Assembly (NCBI GenBank): GCA_948146395.1
Contig: OX411543.1
Span: 35,855,058 to 35,919,057, forward strand
DNA length: 64,000 bases
Direction: 5' to 3'
DNA from: Fragum whitleyi
Taxonomy: Eukaryota; Mollusca; Bivalvia; Cardiida; Cardiidae
The notes below the pieces were generated by a model. The model saw only the letters and a list, made by a program, of their open reading frames with translations, was not told the DNA's origin and searched no databases. A program made the position numbers and the translations under genes. Of this stretch, positions 14,001-26,000 are shown piece by piece (within the stretch, counting starts at the first letter, position 1; each line of letters starts with the position of its first letter).

Positions 14001-17000
14001 CTTATACGACGATTACCAAATATAGAAATTTCCGTTTCCCGAAGTTCGGTGTATGAAATGTAATTTGTAAGAGCGGATGTGATTGGTTTAGATTCCTTCC
14101 ATTATCCAATCTAACGTCGCATAACATAAAATAATACGACCTGTTAATTGTTTACATTTCCGCTTCATGAAATCGCATGGAAATACAAAATCCTGTTTCG
14201 CTATCGAGGGAGACCGCCGAGATTATACGAAAGTGTTTGAGGATGGCGTAAAAAAATAATCAAGTTGGAAACGGTTCAACGAAAGAGTTGCTGGTGGGGA
14301 GAAATGGGTAGATTTGCTTTGGAGGGAAGGTGACCGGTCAACTCGGCCTATTCTTAACTCGACCCAAAGTGAAAAATCAAACGGAAAAATCTCTACCAAA
14401 AAAAGGTAGAATAGTATTGTAAAAGCTTTTCTCAGTGGTTTGTAAATGCTATTTCTTAGGAGCTCCCGGGGGCCTCCGGCCCCCTGGACCCCTGGCCAGG
14501 GCGTTGCCCTGGACCCACCGGGGGCCCTGCGGCCCCCAGGCCCCCAGCTATGAAGTTCCTTATTTTCAAAATTTACTACTTTCAACCATGCAATCAATCT
14601 ATCCACGCAGGATGAATTAAAACTGTCGTTTTCCATGCAAACTAAAAATCAAAGAGCTGGTAGCTCAGTGGATCCAGCAGGAGTCAATGTCTTTTATTTT
14701 CAAGGTCAGGCATGGAAAAAATGCTATTTTAGGGACATTAGTGTCCCATAGAATAATCTTGTTAATGTTCCGTTTATTGACATTTGTTTGTAACAAATTT
14801 AACATTCTGGATAAGGATTAATAACGTAGACTAAGAATTTCAAAATACCGATGATGTAAAACTAGGTCAGAATTACAGACTTATGTAAAACTAGGTTAGA
14901 ACTTCAAACTAATGTTAAATTACACTTTCCTACAGAGATGGTAAAAAGAGAAGTAAAGACGACCCAGATTATGATCCTAGGACATTATATATACCTGATC
15001 AGGATAAAACAAAGTTTACCCCTGTGAGTCATAAATAAGTCATCGTTTAGAATATATGTTCCTGAAAAAATATTTATCACTAAAAGTCTAAGCGTTCCTT
15101 AGATTAGAATGCTTAAGAATCTCATTAAAATTTTTAAGATGTAGCGTTTTTTATGCCCCCGATAGGGAGGCATCATAAATTTGACTTGTCCGTCCGTCCG
15201 TCTGTCCGTCCGTCCGTCATTCCGTCCAAAAACTTTAACATTGGCCATAACTTCTAAATCAAAGCGGTGTCGGGGGCATTGTCATCTTACAGTGACAGCT
15301 CTTGTTTGATTAAGTTTTTAAAGCGGCTTAATAAGAATCTTAAGATATCTTAATGAGGAAACAAAGATGGTTTTGCTTTGGCTTAAAACAAGTAGCCTTG
15401 AGGGTGTCAAATGTTTTCACTCAAATTATTGAAATCATTTCTTATGACGTTTTAATTATCTTATTTAGAGGAAATTTTCATCGAAGTGTAAAAAACACAC
15501 CTCTGCTGTCCTGTGTTCAAAGTGACTAAATGGTGCAAACTGTTTGCAAATTTAACCCCACTCTGTACGCAAATGCACATGCAAAATATATAATTAGTAT
15601 AAATAGCAAACAGTTCACACAGTTTGGTCATCCTGAATAAAGAGCTGAAAATTTTTATGAAATGATGCAGGAACTAATTTGCTTATATATAATACGTACT
15701 TAGTGTTTTGTATGAGAAAAAATATCTAACGAGGTTGGGAGAATTGATCATTGTCGAGGCTCTGCCGAGACAATTGTCAATTCTCACAACCGAGCTAGAT
15801 ATTTTTTCATACAATACATTAAGTACATATTATACATTGTGTTTATTTTATAACCTCTATTTGTCTTGTTTTTGTAGATGTTTCTTACAGTTATTCAAGT
15901 TTCAAAAAATAACCGCATTATATCATTGTTCTAAAAATAACTATGTGATATCATAAAAATATCAGATGGGATGTTATCAAACAGATATTTGTAAAGTTAT
16001 AAGATGAAAGGGTGCGAAGCCTTGGTAAGGTTCATTATATGCCCAAATATATCTATCAGGCTCTTGAAGACATTGTTGATTTCAAAACTCAATATGAAAA
16101 ACTTTTTTTTTTCAGATCAGTTTTTAAAAGGTTAAACACATTGTGGGATTTAAAACTACATATTATTTTTAACAAAGTCATTAATACTTTGGGAAAAGAT
16201 GCATTTTGGATGGAGTTTTTTTGCAATTAGACTTTTTATAAGGATAAATTTATAATTATGAATTTTCTGTAGGATTGAATTGATATATCATTTGGTAAAT
16301 TGATAAACTTTGATATCTTTCATATTTGAGATAGGAATGCAATTCAGGAATTGGTGTGAGCTACAAGTAGATGTGGGTATATTTGATTTTAGATCAAAGT
16401 ATTTCAAAAATTATATAGCACAAACCCTATGTAGTGGATACTCATTTGAATTGTCTTGTTGAGACAATTCAAATGAGTACCCACAACATATGGTTATTTG
16501 AGAAGGAAAGCTTGTGTACTGGCTTTACCTCCTCTTATCTGTACCTCTGAATAATGAATTTCTATTTCAGGCAATGAAGCAGTGGTGGGAGATCAAATGT
16601 CAACATTTTGATACTGTGTTATTCTTTAAGGTAGGTTTAAGTACTGGGATTTAGTTTGAGATCAATGACATCGGGTCCCAAGGACTCAAAAGCTTAATGC
16701 ATGGTTGTCTTTGCTAAAGGTTTTGGAGTCCCTACTTTGAAATGTAGACTATATCTTTTTAACTATCCTGATTTATATCCTCATAAATATTGAAACATTC
16801 TCTTGATACTGGATAGATGTGTTCCTTTTTGGATCAACTTCAGAAAAGAATTGAAGACGACAGTCTTCAAATTTTTTTGTGAGTTGTTCACAAGCAAGTC
16901 CTAGGGTTTCACATATAGAGTTTTGAGAGTCCTAGTAACTTTTGTAAGAGTCTCAGATGCACGAAACCTGCTTCCATAAAAACCCTGTATTTTTTATACA

Positions 17001-20000
17001 CTCGAAGGGTCATATTATGTTATGGCCCCGGTCGTCTGTCCGTCTGTTCATCTGTCTGTCCGTCTGTCTGTCCGTCCGTTAGCAATTTTTGTGTGCGCAA
17101 CTCCTCCTAAACTATCCATGGGAATGTGCTGAAACTTGGCACAATTACTCTCTATCATGTCTAGTTGTGCATAAGACCTTTTAAATTCAAATCGCTCCAG
17201 TCATTCCTGAGAAATCTTGAATTATCTGCCCTTGAATTAAACAAAAATCACTGTTTTTTGTGTGCGCAACTCCTCCTAAAGTATCCATGGGAAAGAGCTG
17301 AAACTAAATACAATTACTCCCTATGATGTCTAGTTGTGCATAAGACCTTTGAAATTTAAATCGCTCCAGTCATTCCTGAGAAATCTTGAATTATCTGCCC
17401 TTGAATTCAACAAAAATCATTGTTTTTTGTGTGCACAACTCCTCCTGAAATAATAATGGGAATGAGCTGAAACTAAACATAATTACTCCCTATGATGTCT
17501 AGTTGTGCATAAGACCTTTGAAATTCAAATCGCTCCAGTCATTCCTGAGAAATCTGGAATTATCTGCCCTTGAATTTAACGAAAATCACTATATTTTGAT
17601 CACTATATTTTGTGCGCAGAACTCCTCCAAAAGCCAATTGCACTGAAAGAGTTCAAGACACAATTACTCTCTATCATGTCTAGTTGTGTTAAGACCTTAG
17701 AAATTCAAAGGCTTCAGTCATTCCAGAGAAATCTTGAATTATCTGCCCTTGAATTAAATGAAAATCACTGTTTTTTGTGTGCAGCTCCTTAACTATCAAT
17801 TGAAATGAGCTGAAACTAGACACAATTACTCTCTCTGATGTCTAGTTGTGCATAAGGCTTTTCAATTCAAAATGCTCCAGTGATTCCTGAGAAGTCTTGA
17901 ATTATCTGCCCTTGAGTTGAATGAAAAAAAAATAAATAAATAAAAAAATGTCAGCTCACTTTCTCCTACATTTTGGATGGGAATAAAAGGAATCTTGCCA
18001 CAATGACTCTGTAGGTTGTCTATTTGTGCTTCGGACTAAATATTTTTCACATGTTAAGAAGTTCCTGATTTATCTGCCCTTTACTTCACAAAATAGTTTA
18101 AAATTACAGATTTTTTTTTTGTGTGTGTGTGCACAACTCCTACAAATTTGATTGGATTGAAATGAATCTTGCCACAATGTAACCATGATATTTGGTTGAA
18201 CTAAAGACTTCAGAAATTCAAAAAAACTTGGGTCTCTCTTGTATTATCTGCCCTTGAATTGATTGAATTTCACTATATTTCTTTTGTGAGCACCTGGTCA
18301 CACTTTGAATTGGAATGAACTGAAACTTGCAAAATGACTGTTTGGCATATAGTTGTGCATAAAACCATTTTCAATTTACACTCAAAGGGTCATACTATGT
18401 TATGGCCCCAGTCGTCTGTCTGTCTGCAATTGTTCTAGCTATCATTCAAGCCCATATTACTGACAAGCCAAGGTTACTGACAAGTCCCATCGGGCGTATA
18501 TGCGCCACTCTACGAAGCTCTTGTTACAGATAAGCTGTATGGGATAACAATTTATTTTGGTCTCCTCTTAAATTAAACATGGTCTGTAAAACTCACCAAA
18601 TTCAGCAGAAATTATCGTAATTTCAAGTAGCTAAATGTTTTTGGACTTGTACACATGCTGGTTTTATGATAACCTAAGTGATATTTGGAGGAAAAGAAAA
18701 TGAAAATCAAAGGTTCTTGCACTATAAGACCAAAGGATATGCTCTAAGGTTTTAGGGCACCATTGAATTGGCATAAATTGCCAGAACCTTACCTACAGGG
18801 CTGATAAGAGAAGTTTAATCCACTTCAGATATTTTAAATCGATTGATTTTAAAGCTCATCAGACCTTATGCTACATTGTGATTAAGATAGACTTTACTTG
18901 AACTATTTTCATTTACAGATGGGAAAATTTTATGAATTGTTCCACATGGATGCTGTTATAGGAGTGAATGAATTAGGACTGATTTATATGAAGGTAAGAT
19001 CAATCCTTCTAATGCTGTTTACAGCATATTCCTGATGTAGATAAAGCTATTGCAGACAGTAGAGGCTATGATCAACCCGCACAGATGTGCATTCTGATCT
19101 TAGCCTACACTGCATACTTTCAGATTCTTCCTACTTTTGTGGGGAAAGGATTGCCAGACTTGTTGAAATCACCTCAAAACTGGCAATTTATTTGGAACAA
19201 AATTTAAAGTCAGCGAAGTAAGGGTTAATAAAGATGAAATTTGTATGGTTTAAAATGTACCTTAAAGGGACAAAAATCTGCATTAAAAGTATCCAAAATT
19301 GGCAAATTCATATGTAAAAAGAATGATGCAGAATTGACAAATGTTTTGGTAGGTGCACTAGTCACAGCACTATAACTGCAATAATGTTGAAAGTGAAGTT
19401 AAAATCCATACAAATTAATAAACCAAGTCATACATTTTCCTTAGTTTCTCCACCAATATTATTGAAAGGTTTGTGTGGTTTCAGGTTAAAAGTACATTTA
19501 TGTATTGTAGGGTGATTATGCACACTCGGGTTTTCCAGAAATAGCCTATGGTCGTTATGCAGACACTTTAGTACAAAAAGGTTACAAAGTAGCGAGGATA
19601 GAACAGACAGAAACCCCAGAAATGATGACGGAAAGATGTAAAAATTGTAAGACATTATTTTGTTAACTTTCCTCACGCTGTTCATGGCCTATTGTTGCTG
19701 TACACAAAGCTTTTGCAGACAGTATAGACTAAGATCAGCCTGCACAGCCGTGCAGTCTGATCATAGCCTATGCTACCTGATTTCTACTTAATTATTGTGG
19801 GAAAACCATTAGTTAACCTGATTGAAATGCACTGAGAATTGAGCCATTGAGGTGTGTGATGTTTCCAACAATTTGACATGTGCTTGATGTGCAATCATTG
19901 AACAGCCATGACATAGGCACAGAGCTATAAGAGTTGATGGCTATCTACAGATATACTGTTGCCTTATTTACCTACAAAATGAATTGTGAAGACTCTGGTC

Positions 20001-23000
20001 AGACTCTGTGAATGCACAGGCTGGCCAGAGTCTTTGCTTGGGGCACATTTGAAATTGTTGAAAATGTGACACATAGGCCCAATTGATAATTTCTCCATGA
20101 GAACAAAATTTCAATTCAGAAGGATAAGAGTTAAAATATATGCTGATTGATATTGAATTATCTAGGTTTAAACCTCTTTTCTTTTTTGAAATTTTAGACT
20201 TAATAAAAAAAAAGATGCAGATGACATAAGCTGGTGCATTTGAAGAAGAAATGATCCTGTTTGGTTTACTATGATTTGGAAAGGGAAAAAATTGTTTTAA
20301 GAAATTTCCTTTACACAATGTTTCTCGGGTATATATTCTTAGTCACATTAAATCCTGGTGCTGTATAGTTGTCTATAGGTTATTTAGTATCTAAACCACA
20401 TTGAGGGCTTAATTTTATTTCCTCATTTTGACTTGAAACTTTATGAATACAAGATAATATTATACATGTATGCTGTGAATCTCTTTGTATTTTGTATTTA
20501 TACCTTAAACTATAAAGTAGTATTCTGAAGACTTAAAGCTGATTAATAATCAACAATAAATGATCTATCTTATAAAAAAATGTGAAATGGTTGTATTTGC
20601 AGTACCAAAGACTCCCAGTAAATTTGACAAGGTTGTCAAAAGAGAGGTGTGTCGCATTACAACTAAAGGAACAAAGACATTCAGTTTTCTGTCTGGAGAG
20701 TGTGCAGATTCTGAGAGCACTTATTTACTGGCTCTAGCTGAAAAGGTAACATGTGCAGGGTTGCAGAAATAAGAATTTTCTCCACTTGTCCCTGGAAAAG
20801 AGATTATTTACTTGTCAAGGATCAAAATGAACTTGTTAGCAAAAGTGAGAAAAGATGAGAAACTTAAAAACACATTCTTTTAAAGAAGAAAATGCTTGTT
20901 CATAAAACCAATAATTTTCTAGCCTTTGATACAAGCGTTAGGCTGAATAAACTCTTTTTCATATTCCAAGGTTTGCCCTGGTATTTACATGTACTTGTCC
21001 AAGGATAAGTGGCCTCAAAAAATGTACTTGTCCTCAGGTAGAAAATGCTATGTTGGCAAAGTCGGGAATGAGATTTCCATATCCCTGATGTGATACCTTT
21101 GCTTGCAGGTTCAATTTCAGCTCGTTAGACTCATCATTATTTCGTGGATATCTTCCTTTGTAGTCAATGTCTACCTGATATCTAGATTACTTATGACCCT
21201 CATAAAGCATGTCTCTTAATCATAGGGCTGTTATGAATAGAAGATCTTACAGACCTAAAATTTGTAATTGAAGCATAGCTTAAATTTATCCATTATGGAC
21301 TTGGGTCTAATCTAAGTGGACATGATATTATAATGTAATGATTTGTCTACATGATCAACACATTAACCACTTAGCCAAAGAATATCTTCCATGATGAAGG
21401 TTTGAGGGTATAATTTCTACATTAATGGCTCCATACACCCAGATTAGGATAATAGACCAACACATTAACCATTGAGCCAAAGAAGGTCTTCCATGACAAA
21501 GGTGTGAGGGTGTAATTTTATCATTGATATCGGCTTAAATCACGTTTTTTAGGGTGTAAGATTTGCAGAGACTTAAAAAATGCTTTAATGCCCAATTGCA
21601 AAGCACAAGGGCGTTAAAGCATTTTGAGGTTCTCTGCAATGTTAACACCTGAAAAAATTTGAATTGACGCTACTATTGCATAAGAAGATAGATAAGAGTA
21701 TAAATTCGAACAGAAATAGAGAAATAATTTAATAGAAACAATATAAAACTAGTTATAAACTTATGATTATGCCGTAACAATTAGCCATTTTGTTTATACT
21801 GACGTGGCTTGATAAATTTGTGACGTCACAAAATAAAATGTGGGAATTAGAGCGACGTCTTTAGGAATGCTCTATGATAATGTTGGACATGAATAATTTT
21901 TACGCGCTTTACTATTTATATTGTTGTATTTTGAATATAATCCATAAAACATCCTTTTGGGTCAAACTAATATTGCAGAAAAAAATATAAGAATCATTGA
22001 AATTGATTTAATTGTATAAGCCCAAATCGGACATTTAGGTAAATAAAGCCGGGTGTTAATAGCACGTGAATTTACTGATTCATCCATGTTTTCTCGCGTT
22101 GATGCCCGGCTTTTGTCTGTTAACATATGCCTTTAATGACCCAAAAACGTACATTTTATACAATGATGGCTCCATACACCCAGAAAGGGATAATAGACCA
22201 ACACATTAGCCGCTGAGCCATAGAAGATCTTCCATGACAAAGGTGTGAGGGTATAATTTCACCATGAATGGCTCCAAACAGGATAATAAAAACTAATTTC
22301 AGAATTGTGATTGTGTGAAAATTGATGTAATTTCAATTTCACATTGATGTGTCCATGTATAAAGTCTGATTGGGGAGAGGAGTTAAATGCAAAGAAATAT
22401 CGTAGGGCTTTGACCTTGGATTTAACCGTTAACCGCATGTAACTTGAATCGTGCATCCTTTAACCAGAGGTTGCATTTTTGAAATTTTTATACAGACAGG
22501 TGAATAATCATTCTTGATTCAGAAAATTAGCCAATTTAGAATTAAAAGCTTCTACCTTAGCCAGCCTGCACAGTCCACCAAGTCTGACAAGGGTCAACAC
22601 TTTAAGCACTTCCCAGTTAGTCCTTTTTTGTGTGACAGGTTACATATTTATACTTCCACAATATTTTCAGCTATCCTGGATTGCTTCTTTTAAAATTACG
22701 CTCAACTTTCCTTGTGTTCTGCAAACACTTTCAATTTAGAAAGACCTTTTGAGCCTGTGCTTGACATTTCCAATAATTTCAAAAAGGCACAAAGCTAAGA
22801 CTCTGACCAACGTGTGCATCTGCACAGTCTGACCAGAGTCTTCACTATGCATTTAGTGGATAGATAAGGTCTCAAAGTATCAGTAGACCATCAGGTAACT
22901 TTACATTTATAGTATGTGGCTGTCTACGCTACCCAATGTGGGCACCTCACTTACATTTCAGAATTGTTGGAAATGTCATGCACAGGCTGATATTTTGAAC

Positions 23001-26000
23001 AAAACTAGAAAGATGTTCATTTCAGGAGGCTGCTACAGAGGGCTGCAGTTTGTATGGTGTTTGTTTTGTTGATACATCTATTGGAAAATTTCATGTGAGT
23101 ATTATCCATGATTAATGGCCTGGCAGGGCGGAGCCTAAGTAACTGGTCGTTGCACTTAAGGTTAAGGGAAATCAGCTTTTATTAGCTCACCTGAGCACGT
23201 AGTGCTCAAGGTGAGCTTTTGTGGTCGCATGATGTCCGTCGTCCGTCGTGTGTCGTGCGTCGTGCGTCGTCAACATTTACCTTGTAGACACTCTAGAAGC
23301 CATATTTTTTGCTCAATCAACCTTAAAATTGGTCAGATTGATTGTCTTGATGAAATCTCGGACAAGTTCGAAATTGGGTCAAGTGGGGTCAAAAATGAGG
23401 TCACGGGGTCAAATATTAGAAAAACCTTGCAGACACTCTAGAAGCCATATTTTCAGCCCAATCAACCTGAAAATTGGTCAGAATGGTTGTCTTGATGAAA
23501 TCTCGCACAAGTTCGAAATTGGGTCAAGTTGGGTCAAAAATGAGGTCACAGGGTCAAATGTTAGAAAAATCTTGAAGACACTCTAGAAGCTATATTTTTA
23601 GCTCAATCAACCGTAAAATTGGTCAGAATTGTTGTCTTGATGAAATCTCGAACAAGTTCAAAATTGGGTCAAGTCGGGTCAAAAATGAGGTCACAGGGTC
23701 AAATATTAGAAAAATCTTGTAGACACTATAAAAGCCGTATTTTCAGCTCAATCAACCTGAAAATTGGTCAGAATGATTGTCTTGGTGAAATCTCGGACAA
23801 GTTCGAAATTGGGTCAAGTGGGGTCAAAAATGAGGTCACGGGGTCAAATATTAGAAAAATCTTGTTGACACTCTAGTAGCCATATTTTTTGCTCAATCAA
23901 CCTGAAAATTGGTCAGAATGGTTGTCTTGATGAAATCTCGGACAAGTTCGAAATTGGATCAAGTGGGGTCAAAAATGAGGTCACAGGGTCAAATATTAGA
24001 AAAACCTTGTAGACACTCTAGAAGCCATATTTTCAGCTCAATCAACCTGAAAATTGGTCAGAATGGTTGTCTTGATGAAATCTCGGACAAATTTGAAATT
24101 GGGTCAAGTGGGGTCAAAGATGAGGTCACGGGGTCAAATATGAGGAATATCTTGTAGACACTCTAAAAGCCGTATTTTTTGTGCAATCAACCTGAAATTT
24201 GGTCAGAATGGTTGTCTTGATGAAATCTGGGACAAGTTTGAAATAGGGTCAAGTGGGGTCAAAAATGAGGTCACGGAGTCAAATAATAGAAAAACCTTGA
24301 GGACACTCTAGAAGCCATATTTTCAGCTCAATCAACCTGAAATTTGGTCAGAAAGAATGTCTTGATGAAATCTCGGACTAGTTCAAAATTGGGCCAAGTG
24401 GGGTCAAAATTGGGGTCTCAGGGTCAAATATTAGAAAATCTTGTAGACACTCTAAAAGCCGTATTTTTTGTGCAATCAACCTGAAATTTCGTCAGAATGA
24501 TTGTCTTGATGAAATCTCGGACAAGTTCGAAATTGGGTCAAGTGGGGTCAAAAATGAGGTCACGGGGTCAAATATTAAAAAAACCTTGTAGACACTCTAG
24601 TAGCCATATTTTTTGCTCAATCAACCTGAAAATTGGTCAGAATGGTTGTCTTGATGAAATCTCGGACAAATTTGAAATTGGGTCAAGTGGGGTCAAAAAT
24701 GAGGTCACGGGGTCAAATATGAGGAATATCTTGTAGACACTCTAAAAGCCGTATTTTTTGTGCAATCTACCTGAAATTTGGTCAGAATGGTTGTCTTGAT
24801 GAAATCTGGGACAAGTTCGAAATTGTGTCAAGTGGGGTCAAAAATGAGGTCACGGAGTCAAATAATAGAAAAACCTTGAGGACACTCTAGAAGCCATATT
24901 TTCAGCTCAATCAACCTGAAATTTGGTCAGAAAGAATGTCTTGATGAAATCTCGGACTAGTTCAAAATTTGGCCAAGTGGGGTCAAAAATGGGTCTCAGG
25001 GTCAAATATTAGAAAATCTTGTAGACACTCTAAAAGCCGTATTTTTTGTGCAATCAACCTGAAATTTGGTCAGAATGATTGTCTTGATGAATTCTTGGAC
25101 AAGTTTGAAATTGGGTCAAGTGGGGTCAAAAATGAGGTCACGGGGTCAAATATTAAAAAAACCTTGTAGACACTCTAGTAGCCATATTTTGTCCTCAATC
25201 AACCTCAAAATTGGTCAGAATGGTTGTCTTGATGAAATCTCGGACAAGTTTGAAATTGGGTCAAGTGGGGTCAAAAATGAGGTCACGGGGTCAAATATTA
25301 AAAAAACTGTGTAGACACTCTAGAAGCCATATTTTCAGCTCAATCAACCTGATAATTTGTCAGAAAGAATGTCTTGATGAAATCTCAGACTAGTTCGAAA
25401 TTTGGCCAAGTGGGGTCAAAAATGGGGTCTCAGGGTCAAATATTAGAAAAACCTTGTAGACACTCTAGAAGCCATATTTTTAGCTAAATCAACCAGAAAA
25501 TTGGTCAGAACGACTGTCTTGATGAACTAGGGTCAAGTGGGATCAAAACTGAGGTCACAGGGTCAAATCTTAGAACAATCTTGTAGACACTCGAGAGGCC
25601 AATCATCCAGATAATTAGCCAGATTGAAATTGTCTTTAAAAATCTGTCTGGTTTGAATTTTGGTAAAGTATGGTTAAAAACTAGGTTAAGAGGTCAGATC
25701 TTAAGACTGTTAACTCAGGTGAGCAATTTAGGGCCACTATGGCCCTCTTGTCTAAAATAACTAGTGACCTTAAATCGTAGATTGGTAACCAAATCCTCGT
25801 AACTTCAGCTTAATCAAGCTGAAGTTACGAGACGTTGGTAAGCAAACAATGAAATGTGTTCACTTTCTCAAAGCATGTGTATCCTTAAGGTTTTAGGATA
25901 CAGTTATTTGCACACGTTAACGATTATTACCCACTAAAATTTGAAAGAACCCAAGTATGTAAAAGTAAACTCGCCAGTTTACGTCACGGTTAAGCCCCTC

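Noticed and set aside
14458..14548. GC-rich hairpins as a transcription terminator or GC-rich exon
   Set aside because: A eukaryotic intron context and multiple nested palindromes; frames across it give low-complexity Pro/Gly/Ala strings.
23202..25393. Repetitive protein frames ([24 protein letters not shown]) as a tandem-repeat protein gene
   Set aside because: The repeat unit is about 145 bp, not a multiple of 3, so the same peptide appears by hopping between frames and stops interrupt it. It is the core of a non-coding element.
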